Below the pieces are notes generated by a model that saw only the letters and a list, made by a program, of their open reading frames with translations, made no database searches and was not told where the DNA came from. Below are positions 1 through 8,500 of a stretch of 64,000 nt of DNA, piece by piece (position 1 is the stretch's first letter; every line of letters begins with the position of its first letter). The stretch spans positions 62,001 to 126,000 of the forward strand of contig NZ_FNIM01000007.1 in the NCBI RefSeq assembly GCF_900103885.1, in the 5' to 3' direction. This stretch comes from Actinomyces ruminicola. Lineage in GTDB: Bacteria; Actinomycetota; Actinomycetes; Actinomycetales; Actinomycetaceae. The position numbers and the translations under genes were made by a program.

Positions 1-403
1 GTTCGGTCATTCCGGAAGATTGGTAGCCAATAATGGAATGTAATGCCCCGATCTGCGGGCGGCGGAGACTGTGTGGGCGGCTGTGTGGCGTGAACCCGAT
101 CGCTCCGTCGAAGGAGTTGCGAACGGCTTCTGTAGGTGTTGGCTCCCGCTGCCCGACCCAAGTGACTGTGGTGTCGGTGACGCCATCGGCGGGAATTAAG
201 GCCCGGAGTTCGCCGTCTGCTGGAGTGACGTAATCGGGTGCTGTGGGCCACTCGCCGTAACGGCTGCGAATGCGCGGAGGCACTTCATTTGTCAGTTCAA
301 GTCCGTCGTGTGCCGGAACGAGCAGCTGTCGGATTATGTTCTTGCCGACGGTGCTCACCTGTGCCCAGACCTCATCGGTTCTCAAAGAAACTGTAGCGGT
401 CAT
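1..403 (-). CDS. Superfamily II helicase-like protein, N-terminal part, cut by window edge
   Basis: The minus strand is open from an ATG at 403 to the left edge, giving 134 codons with no stop. The first residues are MTATVSLRTDEVWAQ, and the visible part ends with RRPQIGALHSIIGYQ. An R-x-P-Q-x-G-A-x-H stretch normally lies just ahead of the Walker A motif in DEAD/DEAH helicases of phage-defence systems, so the ATPase motifs probably lie outside the window. A GAGG lies about 13 nt before the ATG. Codon use is less GC-biased than in the core genes. The gene runs in the same direction as the DISARM-like pair further right and could belong to it, but it does not show the N-terminus I remember for DrmA. 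The frame is solid; the family is inferred. Confidence 0.6.
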   Translation of the reverse strand, partial: MTATVSLRTDEVWAQVSTVGKNIIRQLLVPAHDGLELTNEVPPRIRSRYGEWPTAPDYVTPADGELRALIPADGVTDTTVTWVGQREPTPTEAVRNSFDGAIGFTPHSRPHSLRRPQIGALHSIIGYQSSGMTE

Positions 404-874
404 GACTCGCTTCGTACCTCTCGCATCGGTTGTTCGTCGGGAGGAGTGAAGATGGCCGGTGGTTCCTGGAATACTGCGGGTTGTTGATGATCTTGCTGTT
501 CTGGGTGAGGGACACCTTCAAGGTGAATGCTACAGCATGCGTGTATCCGGACGTGGGGGTGCAGGTGGGGCGCGTGGCGCCGGTGTGTGTGGCCGGTGTG
601 GTACTGCTGGGAGAGACGGCGCTTGCTGTGGGTGTATGGGTGGGGCCTTGATCCGACGTTGGTGCTGTGGTGCGGAGATGGGGCTGTGCATGATCCGGGT
701 GAGACCGCTTGCGATCTGGCGCTGAGTGTGGCTGGGGGCGGGGACTGCTAGTCGGACTTGGCCCGGTTCTGATGCGAGCTGGCGGCGCTCGGGCGGGTTG
801 CATCGCATCCGGCGGAAACACGCTGGCGTAGGACATTGAGGCGGTTCAGGAGGCGATTATGAAGGCGCGCCCGA
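404..874. other. Stretch without a convincing gene
   Basis: Open frames on both strands are short and biased in composition. One plus-strand frame (430-651) has high third-position GC and a hydrophobic run (VCVAGVVLLGETALAVGVWV), so it may be debris of a membrane protein. It has no good ribosome binding site and no recognisable family. Confidence 0.3.
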
Positions 875-1006
875 GTGCGGGAGCTGGCAGGCCGCTATGC
901 GCTGGATGCCTTCATCAGTGCTGGAGGGGTCGGGTGGTTGACATGGAGTCACCTGGCCGACGCGCACTACGAGAAGCGGTACCAGGGGCGCATGGGCGGG
1001 GACTAG
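875..1006 (+). pseudogene. Possible 3' relic of an unknown gene
   Basis: A GTG-initiated 43-codon frame carries protein-like sequence (RELAGRYALDAFISAGG, then HYEKRYQGRMGGD before a TAG stop). The same frame is closed by a stop just upstream, so only a C-terminal remnant could remain. I do not recognise the family. It directly precedes the operator of the first toxin-antitoxin pair. Confidence 0.2.
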
Positions 1007-1010
1007 CGTA

Positions 1011-1054
1011 TATGAGCAAGATGTACATCTTGGGCGTTATTGCTCATACTGAGC
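1011..1054 (+). promoter_or_regulatory. Probable autoregulatory operator of the first toxin-antitoxin operon
   Basis: Three nested inverted repeats occupy the 44 bases before the antitoxin start: TATGAGCAA (1011-1019) pairs with TTGCTCATA (1040-1048), AAGATGTACATCTT (1018-1031) is a perfect palindrome, and GCTCA-TAC-TGAGC spans 1042-1054. Type II antitoxins repress their own promoters through such sites. That is the inferred role. Confidence 0.5.
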
Positions 1055-1057
1055 ATC

Positions 1058-1318
1058 ATGATCGAGATCAGTGTCTCCGCCGCGCGCAGCAGGCTCGCTG
1101 ACGTCATTGATGACGCCCGCGTGCACCATGCACCCGTCTTCCTTACTCGCCGGGGCCGCCGTCTTGCGGCGGTCATCGATGCGGAGGACCTTGAGCGCCC
1201 GACCGAAGCCGCGGAGGACCTCGAGGACATCAAGGCGGCCGAAGCGGCTCGTGCGGAGGTCGCCGAGCACGGCACCATTCCCTGGGATGAGGTCAAGGCG
1301 GACCTCGGACTGGCATGA
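1058..1318 (+). CDS. Type II antitoxin, Phd/YefM family
   Basis: An 86-aa protein starting MIEISVSAARSRLADVI, the N-terminal DNA-binding and dimerisation signature of Phd/YefM antitoxins. It continues with the usual strand that ends in the RRGRRLAAVID segment. The C-terminal half (AEDLEDIKAAEAARAE and onward) is charged and probably wraps the toxin. I chose the ATG at 1058 because an upstream in-frame ATG lies inside the operator palindromes. The toxin gene overlaps it by 4 nt (ATGA). Its expected role is to neutralise the RelE-type toxin and to repress the operon through the inverted repeats just upstream. Confidence 0.85.
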   Translation: MIEISVSAARSRLADVIDDARVHHAPVFLTRRGRRLAAVIDAEDLERPTEAAEDLEDIKAAEAARAEVAEHGTIPWDEVKADLGLA

Positions 1319-1578
1319 CGTACCGGATCGAGTTCAGCCCCGCCGCCGCGCGACAGCTGCGCAAGCTGGATGGCCGAGCCCGGCTCCGGGTTCAGGCGGT
1401 GGTTGAGCTGCTGGCGCAAGAGCCTCGCCCCTCTGGCGCGAAGAAGCTGGTCAGAGGGCGGGGCGAGTGGCGCGTGCGCAGCGGCGACTACCGCATCGTC
1501 TACGAGGTCCACGATGGTGTGCTGCTGGTTCTGGTCCTCGCCGTCGGGCACTGCCGCGAGGTCTACCGGCGCAGGTAA
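1315..1578 (+). CDS. Type II toxin, RelE/ParE superfamily
   Basis: An 87-aa protein with the RelE fold pattern: YRIEFSPAAARQLRKL at the start, then a helical segment, then GEWRVRSGDYRIVYEV and the terminal VGHCREVYRRR. The G-x-W-R-x-R-x-G-D-Y-R-x-x-Y block is the family hallmark. RelE-type toxins usually cleave mRNA on the ribosome, while ParE relatives poison gyrase; the basic Arg-rich C-terminus fits RelE better. The start overlaps the antitoxin stop (ATGA), which implies translational coupling. Confidence 0.88.
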   Translation: MTYRIEFSPAAARQLRKLDGRARLRVQAVVELLAQEPRPSGAKKLVRGRGEWRVRSGDYRIVYEVHDGVLLVLVLAVGHCREVYRRR

Positions 1579-1885
1579 CGAGTAGTCGTAGGTGTTATGG
1601 CTCGAGAGCGCGCTGTGCGGCTTGCCGCTGCCCCGTGTGCCGGTGGGCGAGGGGTCTGGGGCATGTGGTGTCACAATTGATGACAAACGGGGGCGGCGGC
1701 GTTGGCCTCCTCGGACGAATCGCTGGAATCATGCGGGTGACGTACTGGCTCTTGAGGGCTGTCGGTGGTGTTTGTCATCGATTTTGACACCGGTACCCCT
1801 CGGGCGCGGCTGACGCTCGGACCGCCGTCGGTAGATGGTCGGTAGATGGCGTGTGTGACGGCTCGTCACCTGGACCGCCTCTACA
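1579..1885. other. Intergenic stretch, no gene seen
   Basis: No frame here looks coding. A short tandem GGTAGATGGTCGGTAGATGG occurs near 1830. The DNA separates the first toxin-antitoxin pair from a decayed peptidase gene. Confidence 0.4.
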
Positions 1886-2293
1886 GTGGTGTCAGGGTTT
1901 GAGTTGAACTGTGGCGTCTACGAACTCGGCCATCTCGTGATGCACTCCCGGCACCAGGACGAAGACGTCGAGGCACAGGCGAACGCCTTGGCTGCTGAGT
2001 TCCTGATGCCTGAGCATGTCATACGCCCCCAGTTGCGTGCGCTCACCCTCGGCGCCGTCAGTGCACAGGAGCGCCAGGACTTCTATAAGCGACTCTCGCG
2101 TCGCGGGTGGCGCAAGCAGGAGCCCGGCAGCGACACGTTGCCGCCAGAGACGCCCCGCCTGGCAGCGAGCGTCGGGAAGGCCCTTGCGGACGCCGGGCTC
2201 ACCGACGCCGAAATCCGCGAGCTCGTCGGTGTTGCGCCTGGCAGGCCCTCGCCCTTCATTCCTGAGGCGCGTGGCTTGCACCTGGTCGCATGA
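1886..2293 (+). pseudogene. Truncated ImmA/IrrE-type metallopeptidase relic
   Basis: A 135-aa frame starting at GTG. It contains ELGHLVMHSRHQDEDVEAQA and then NALAAEFLMPEHVI, the C-terminal half of the ImmA/IrrE (DUF955) zinc-peptidase domain. The family HExxH motif is spoiled because Tyr replaces the first His (Y-E-L-G-H), and the N-terminal catalytic half is missing. Intact relatives cleave phage or ICE repressors and are common in mobile islands. The rest of the protein is open, so the remnant might still be translated, but it should not be an active peptidase. No HTH partner is seen beside it. Confidence 0.6.
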
Positions 2294-2612
2294 CCGGTTG
2301 GCATTTTAGACCCGGCAGACTGGCATACAACCGTCTGGGCTGGCGTCTGCCACCGGGCTCTTCGGTCAGCGTTGCTACTCTCACAGGTGAGACCAGGCCT
2401 AGCGCTGGCATGCCATGGTGGCGCGTGAGGCTGGCCGGTCGTGGCAGGCGATCGGCGATGTGCTCGGCATGGCCTGCGAATGAGCGAACAAACGGTTCCA
2501 CGCCGTCCGGCTTTTGCCAGCATTGCGGGCAGCATCGGTGGGGTACCAGCCCTTGGCACACTTCTCGCGGATGAGTACCATGGCAGTACAACAGGCTCAC
2601 AAGCGGAGGGGA
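2294..2612. other. Intergenic stretch, no gene seen
   Basis: No recognisable coding sequence. It should hold the promoter of the next toxin-antitoxin pair. A weak inverted repeat GTAC-N7-GTAC lies next to an alternative in-frame ATG at 2580. Confidence 0.35.
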
Positions 2613-2870
2613 ATGGTGGAGCTCGACACGCGTATTCAGGTCCGTACCAACAGCCAGCTCAAGGAGCAGGCCACGAGGACTCTTGACCGGATGGGCATAG
2701 ACATGCCCACTGCGATCAACATGTTCCTCAGCCAGATCGTCCACGACCAGAGGCTGCCCTTCCAGCCGAGTCTCACCCCATACGCCGATGCGATCCGCGA
2801 GGCCGAGGCGGAACCGGCTATCAGGGTCCGAGACGTCGACGAGTTGATGGACCTCATCGACCGTGCGTGA
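2613..2870 (+). CDS. Type II antitoxin, RelB/DinJ family
   Basis: An 85-aa protein. The ribbon-helix-helix start TRIQVRTNSQLKEQATRTL, followed by MGIDMPTAINMFLSQIV, is the DinJ/RelB pattern; the C-terminal acidic tail probably binds the toxin. The ATG at 2613 has GGAGGG a few bases ahead. In-frame ATGs at 2571 and 2580 would add a short basic extension and cannot be excluded. The toxin start overlaps the last 8 nt of this gene, so the two are co-translated. Confidence 0.85.
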   Translation: MVELDTRIQVRTNSQLKEQATRTLDRMGIDMPTAINMFLSQIVHDQRLPFQPSLTPYADAIREAEAEPAIRVRDVDELMDLIDRA

Positions 2871-3141
2871 ACGTGAGATCGCCTATCGTCCGGCCTTCCT
2901 ACGCGACGTGAAACGGCTCAAACGCAAGCACTACAACATGGACGCGCTCAAGATCGCGATCCAGGCAGTCGCGGAACGGCGCACCGACTGGCTTAAGCGG
3001 CATCGCGACCACCAGCTCACGGGCAACCTTGCGGCCTACCGTGTACTACACATCGCGGCCGACTGGCTACTCCTGTACACCATCGATGCCGACGGCACCC
3101 TCATACTGGCGCGCACCGGCAGTCACGACGAGCTCCTTTGA
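2863..3141 (+). CDS. Type II toxin, YafQ family
   Basis: A 92-aa protein with YRPAFLRDVKRLKRKHYNMD near the start, the DHQLTGNL segment, and the C-terminal HIAADWLLLYTIDADGTLI and RTGSHDELL. This H-x-L-x-G-x-L plus R-x-G-x-H-x-x-L pattern is typical of YafQ, a ribosome-dependent mRNA endonuclease; the His residues correspond to the catalytic ones. It starts at GTG inside the antitoxin gene. Confidence 0.88.
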   Translation: MREREIAYRPAFLRDVKRLKRKHYNMDALKIAIQAVAERRTDWLKRHRDHQLTGNLAAYRVLHIAADWLLLYTIDADGTLILARTGSHDELL

Positions 3142-3761
3142 CGCAGCCCCAAGGGTTCTGGAGAGCCTGGGTACACCTTTCTCAGCGCTGAAAGATAACG
3201 GGCAAGAGTTCGTGTCGGAAGGCGAGGCGTGGGAACCTGGTGGAGGATGAGGCACCGGAGGGAGTGAGTCGTCTGTCTCGGATGGTGTTCGTGCGCCTAC
3301 GGCCTACGAGGCTGCCGAGATGCTGCTACCCGAGCCGACAGAGCATGGCGTTGCGCTTCCTGCTCTTGGCTTACAAGGGCAGCATTCTTGGCCTCGCTGC
3401 GGAGGTCGCGGGCCTGCAGCGACCGACCGTGTTCTCCGCGTTAACCAATGGCCGCCAGACTGAAACATCTCGAAGATGCAAAACAGGGCTAGGGCGGGAT
3501 GCTGAATTCAATCTGAGTGGTAACCTCAGATGCTTAGAGGTCCTCTTGAATGGTGAAGATCGCACATCCGAGAAAGGCCTTGATCGCCGTGCCGCCCACG
3601 GAGGGTAATTAATAGTCGGAACTGTCTCCACGAAACTCCTGCGCTTTCCGTATGGATTTGCGGGAAACTCGTGGTCGACGCATAGGTGCCGTCTACGCTG
3701 TGAATAACCCTCCAGAAGCACGATTGACAAGAATACCAAAGGCCACATTAGGAGAATGCTC
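3142..3761. other. Transition stretch before the TIR operon
   Basis: No supported gene. A plus-strand frame around 3280-3370 reads protein-like (TAYEAAEMLLPEPTEHGVAL) but has no start or recognisable family, so it may be a remnant. Base composition turns visibly more AT-rich from about 3600 on (for example gggtaattaatagtcgg), which marks the edge of a foreign block. A TTGACA hexamer lies at 3724-3729 without a convincing -10 partner. Confidence 0.35.
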
Positions 3762-4127
3762 GTGACCAAAACTATCTTTATCGCGTTCGCCATTGAGGAT
3801 GAGCGCCAACGCGACCTCCTCAAGGGGCAGTCGCTTCACCCTCGTTCGCCATACGAGTTCATCGACATGTCCGTCAAGGAACCCTATGAGTCGGAGTGGA
3901 AAAAGAAGGTGCGTACACGCATCAAGCGTTCTGATGGTGTTATCGTTCTGGTGAGCAATAATTCGCTCACCTCCACCGGCCAGAAGTGGGAAATTCGCTG
4001 CGCCCAAGAAGAGGGCAAGCCAATCCGAGGCATTTGGGCGTACAGTTCTGATAGGACGCGCCTTTCAGGGGTAAGTACCTATACGTGGACCGACGCAAAT
4101 ATCGCTGGGTTTATCGACTCGCTATGA
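3762..4127 (+). CDS. ThsB-like TIR-domain protein (Thoeris-type signal synthase)
   Basis: A 121-aa single-domain protein. It starts with the TKTIFIAFAIEDERQRD strand-loop, then SPYEFIDMSV, SDGVIVLVSNNSLTS, and GQKWEIRCAQEEGKPIRGIW. This order matches the ThsB/DUF1863 TIR-like fold. Glu77 in the W-E-I motif sits where TIR NADases carry their catalytic glutamate. Relatives sense phage and convert NAD+ to a cyclic ADP-ribose isomer that activates a partner effector. I chose GTG 3762 because AGGAG (3750-3754) is spaced 7 nt from it; the ATG at 3756 is only 1 nt from that site. The caspase gene follows after 9 nt. Codon use is AT-richer than flanking genes, suggesting transfer. Confidence 0.82.
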   Translation: MTKTIFIAFAIEDERQRDLLKGQSLHPRSPYEFIDMSVKEPYESEWKKKVRTRIKRSDGVIVLVSNNSLTSTGQKWEIRCAQEEGKPIRGIWAYSSDRTRLSGVSTYTWTDANIAGFIDSL

Positions 4128-4136
4128 GGTGCAACC

Positions 4137-5117
4137 ATGCGGAAAGCTCTAATCGTCGGGATTGATTACTACGACAATATCAGCTCTCTTCGGGGGGCGA
4201 CTAATGATGCGCACAGCGTCGCGAACGTGCTTGGTCGACATGCTGACGGGACTGTTAATTTCAGCCAGCCTAAGCTCATGGTGAGCGCTGGTAGGGATAC
4301 AAGAGTGACGCGCACGGAACTTCGCGAGGCGATTAAGGAACTGTTCTGTGACGACGGGGACATTTCCCTTTTCTATTTCTCAGGCCATGGATATATCGAC
4401 AGTGTTGGAGGTTACCTATGTGCTAGCGATTGCGAGACGGGGGACGATGGCCTCGCTCTATCGGAAGTTATGTCATTCGCCAGTCAATCGCCTGCCAAGA
4501 ACAAAGTCATCATTCTTGATTGCTGTCATGGCGGAGTCGCTGGTGGTAGTTCCATTTCCTCCGCGTTTGCCGAGATCAAAGACGGCGTTACGATCCTTAC
4601 GGCATCGACTGCGGAACAGTACGCTATGGAGTCTGATGGTTCAGGCGTGTTCACTAGGCTCCTGGTCGACGCCCTTAATGGTGCAGCAGCGAACCTTGTG
4701 GGTGACATAACCCCAGGTAGCGTTTATGCTCACGTGGACCAGTCGCTCGGGCCTTGGGCGCAAAGACCAGTGTTTAAAACTAACGTTAAGAAGTTCGTCT
4801 CCCTGCGGAAGGCTGATGCACCGGTACAATTGTCTGACCTTCAGAAACTCACGGTGTTGTTCGAGTGTCCGTCGACGCAACTGCAACTCGATCCGTCATA
4901 CGAACCGGAACGCAGCGGAACGGAGGGCGAGGGTACCCCGCTGCCCGACCCTGCTAAGAACGCAGATTTTGCCGTGCTGCAGAATTTAACGAAAGTAAAC
5001 CTCGTCAGGCCTGTCGACGCTCCCCATATGTGGCACGCGGCGATGCAGTCAAAAGCCTGTGAGCTGACGGTACTAGGGCAGCATTATTGGAACCTCGTGA
5101 ACAAGGGGCTCATTTGA
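4137..5117 (+). CDS. Caspase-family (peptidase C14) effector protease
   Basis: A 326-aa protein. The caspase fold is plain: [20 protein letters not shown] at the start, FYFSGHG with catalytic His84, and IILDCCHGG with catalytic Cys130. Around residues 275-326 lies a separate C-terminal segment ([20 protein letters not shown], then [12 protein letters not shown]), a conserved tail I associate with prokaryotic caspase-like defence effectors, possibly for ligand or partner recognition. In type IV Thoeris a caspase-like protease is switched on by N7-cADPR made by the TIR partner and then degrades cellular proteins. Its position directly after a ThsB-like TIR gene fits that role. The stop overlaps the next start by 1 nt (TGATG). 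Confidence 0.85.
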   Translation: MRKALIVGIDYYDNISSLRGATNDAHSVANVLGRHADGTVNFSQPKLMVSAGRDTRVTRTELREAIKELFCDDGDISLFYFSGHGYIDSVGGYLCASDCETGDDGLALSEVMSFASQSPAKNKVIILDCCHGGVAGGSSISSAFAEIKDGVTILTASTAEQYAMESDGSGVFTRLLVDALNGAAANLVGDITPGSVYAHVDQSLGPWAQRPVFKTNVKKFVSLRKADAPVQLSDLQKLTVLFECPSTQLQLDPSYEPERSGTEGEGTPLPDPAKNADFAVLQNLTKVNLVRPVDAPHMWHAAMQSKACELTVLGQHYWNLVNKGLI

Positions 5118-5410
5118 TGGAGTCTAATGCTCAGATTCTTACTGCTCTTCAACGCCCCCACGTAATGGAACAACTCGCTTACATTGAACACGACCGATGG
5201 GCGCACTGGCAACAGTATGTCCACGATCAGTGTGAGCGCTGCTCGGATGGTTCCTTGATCATCCCGGCCGATCTCGCCAGCCGCTGGCAACAACAGATAG
5301 ACGCCCCTTATTCTGACCTATCGGAGGCTGAAAAGGAAAGCGATAGGGAACAGGTGCGGCGCTACCTGCCAGTCATAGCTGAGGTACTGAGTTTGTGCCG
5401 TGACGAGTGA
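5117..5410 (+). CDS. RyR-domain-like small protein in the TIR-caspase operon
   Basis: A 97-aa soluble protein. It shows AYIEHDRWAHWQQYVHDQC, then SLIIPADLASRW, and then PYSDLSEAEKESDREQVRRY. The H-D-x-W-x-x-W and P-Y-x-x-L-x-E-x-E-K-E blocks match RyR-type domains seen in small phage and defence-associated proteins. Its ATG shares a base with the caspase stop, so it is translationally coupled and almost certainly part of the same system. RyR domains have been proposed to bind nucleotide-derived ligands, so it could tune, store or sense the TIR product; that is inference. The operon ends here, facing the DISARM-like methylase across about 175 bp that contain no gene. Confidence 0.75.
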   Translation: MESNAQILTALQRPHVMEQLAYIEHDRWAHWQQYVHDQCERCSDGSLIIPADLASRWQQQIDAPYSDLSEAEKESDREQVRRYLPVIAEVLSLCRDE

Positions 5411-5586
5411 GTGGAACCTGTGCTGGAATCAGCGAAGGCTGTTGTGGAGGGTGTCCTGCTGTTTTGCTCAACGGCGTTGGCCTGATATCGCCATGCGCTA
5501 ATCCGGTCATGCGTGCTCCCGACGAAGTCGTGAAAAGCTCTAATAACGGGCGGTAGGGGCTACCTGAGGCGGAATCATATCCCACG

Positions 5587-8500
5587 CTAATCTCGTGACA
5601 AGATTGCGTTGATGCGGCGGAAGTCGGATTCGCGGTCGCGGGTGCGGAAGGGGAGCTCGTAGACGTAGGTTACGCCGGAGCCGGGATGGGTGTGGGTGCG
5701 CTCGTCCAGCGGCATGTCGGCGTCCGTCTCTGGGCGCTTGCGCTTTTCCCACGCCTGCCGCACCGGCGTGGGCACCTGACGCCCATTGGCGTCGTAAACA
5801 TAAGGCTGCTTACTCTTGCTGGCAGCGTGATCGTTGTCGTAGAGCACCGCGAACTGCGTGCGATAGATCGTGCACAGATCCTCGATCGGGACCCCAAGCA
5901 TGATCGCCACCATCACGTCGACCTCCGCCTGCGCGTTACGACGGTCCTCCGCACGACGGAGGGGAACGTCGGGCGTCCAGACCGGCCCTACCGGGCGCTC
6001 ATCGTAGCGCTCCAGAATCGGCCCATCCTCAAGGAACGCCTGGTCCCAGCACGCGGCCCACAGGTCGGCGTAGGCGTCGGTCAGGCAGTTCAGACGGAGG
6101 GTTCGAAGGGTGGCGCGGATTGCGAGTGGGTGCGATCGTGGTGGTAAGGGAATACGCTCGAAGTCTTGGTTGATGATGTCATTACGGTTCCTCGAACGTA
6201 CTTGAAAATCGGCAAGAAGCGACGAAGAGACAGCGGCGATCAGGGGTAGGGACGGTGTGTCGGTCAGACTCGTCGAGTAGATCGGATTAACGTGCGCGGC
6301 GCCGGGTGGGAGCATAGCCGGGATCAGCGTCCGCTCGCCGGTGTTGGCCGCCATACGGCGCCAGGCGATGCGGTAGTGGTCGCGGGCGGAGGTGGTGCCC
6401 CAGTGAGTGTAGAGGCGATCGTAGGCGGCGCGGTCGCCAGCAGGCTTGTACTGGGTGACCGGCTGCGCATCCGCAGGCAGGGCCTCGAAGTCGGTCGGAG
6501 TCCAGTCTTGGTTGTGCTTCATCGTCTCATTCGGCTGCTTGTACAGCGGCGTGGAAACATGCAGGTGCGGACCCTGCAGGATTGCGTCTTCCCATGAAGC
6601 TCGGCCCCACTCCTTGACGAAGCGGCCCTTCTCAAAGTCTGCTGTCTCGTGCCAACCGGCGGAGAACTCAAGGCCGAGCGACCCAATGCGCTGGCTACGT
6701 GACAGCGTTTCCAGAGTACGCGCGGCCGCCGAGTTGACCGTGGAGACCATCGGCGTAGAGCGCCAGTCATCCGCTTCGGTCACCGCCTGCCAGCTCCGAA
6801 GCGTGGAATTGTCGACCCGCTGGATGCGAGAGGCATGCGGGCGGAGATCCCAGGTGCCCGTGTGCGGGTCCTTGAATCCTGGCTCCTCGCCGGAGCCGTC
6901 GTGCTTGAGAGATCGGGTAACCGTGTTGGGGTGATATAGCGAAACGGCATGGAGAAATCGAGGTGATTGTTCTGAATTATAAATATGGATGCCGTAAATC
7001 TTGTGGTGCTCAATGTCGAACAGAAGTAACTCGTTGATAAATCGCCAGTGCCTCCGCAGGTGCCGATACGCGGCCGCACGTAGTTCTAGGGTCTTGGCAT
7101 CCGTGAAGTGAGTCTCCATGTGGATGAGCCCCGAGGTGCCGCTGGGCTTCTGGTGCTCCCACACCTGGCACATGAAGGCGCGATACAGGTCGGGCTGCCC
7201 GCTCAGCAGCGGGTATACGGTCGAATCGCTGAGCAACTCGGACTGCACGATCTGCTCGGCGGTGCCGTCGATTACCAGGTTGCGTATGCCCAGGCGCGCC
7301 AGAGTTTCCGGGCGGCGCGCCCGCTTCGCCGCCTCCGAGGGCTTCTTAGACAGCGACCACCACGGGTCGCCCTCCGCCAGGAGTGCGTTCACATCGGTGC
7401 GGGGCCGCACCCACGGCGGGTTACCCACCTGCAGGTCAAAGCCGCCGCGCGCAAACACGGTGGCGAAGTCCAGCTCCCAGTGGAAGAAGCCCTGCTCGTC
7501 CGCGACCCGCTTGGCCACGCGCAGCCACGGCTGCTGCTCAAGCACCATCTCCACCTTCCGCGCACCGGCGAACTGGAGGTCCCAGGCCTCCGTCTCCTCC
7601 AGGCCCTCCCAGGTGGTCGCCTCGGCAAGCGGCACCGCGTTGGCGGGGGCGGCGTCGCCCGCGTAACCGAGCGTGTGCTCCAGCGTCTCCAGCCACTCCT
7701 CCAGGCTCGGCGGCTTAACGTCGGTGGTCAGCGGCCAGTACCACAGCGCGCACCACGCATCCATTACCAGCCGCAGGCGCCGGTAGGCCGAATCCGGGCT
7801 GGCCAGGTAGGCCTCGATCTGCTCCCGCGTCACCGCCGAACCCGCACCCGCCGGGGCCTGCCGGCCCCACAGGTCGATGCGGCGGGAGGCCTCCGCCTCC
7901 GCCACCCGCAGACGCCGCAGCGTCAACTCCCACAGCACCTCCACGCGCCGCGCCAGCGCCGTCAGCCGCTTGACCTGCTTATTCGGCTTGTCCTTCGGTG
8001 CCTTGGTGATGTCCTTGCGCCACTCCTTCAGAGCCTTCAAGCGCCCGGCGTCCACCAGGTCGCGCACCTGCTTGGGCACCTCCGTGGCCGAGCCCCAGCC
8101 GCCGGCGGGCAACAGGAAGTGATGCACCCGGTCGGTCACATCCAGCGCCTGCCCCAAGCGGTGCCCGGAGGCGGACGCGGCAGGCTCACCCCGGCCTGCG
8201 GGCAGACCTCCCGGGCCGGCCGGGCTCGACGGACCATCCGGGCCGACGCCGTCGGCACCCGCCGCACCATCAATGGCCTCGGCCACCTGCCGCAGCGGCT
8301 CGGCCACCGGCGTGGTGCTCAACCACTTCCGCTTGCTGCCCAGGGCACTGACCGGATACAGGGCCCGCCTGGCCCCAACCAGTGAATTGCCGCGCCGCAG
8401 CCGCAGGCCGAACCACGGCGCCGCCAGACCCTCCACCATCGTGTCCAGCCACAGGGAAATCTCCGCCAACTCCACCGCCGTAGCATTGAGGTCCACGCCG

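Noticed and set aside
430-651. A 73-aa hydrophobic frame as a gene
   Set aside because: No ribosome binding site, no recognisable family, and a short frame in a region of debris; kept only as a remark.
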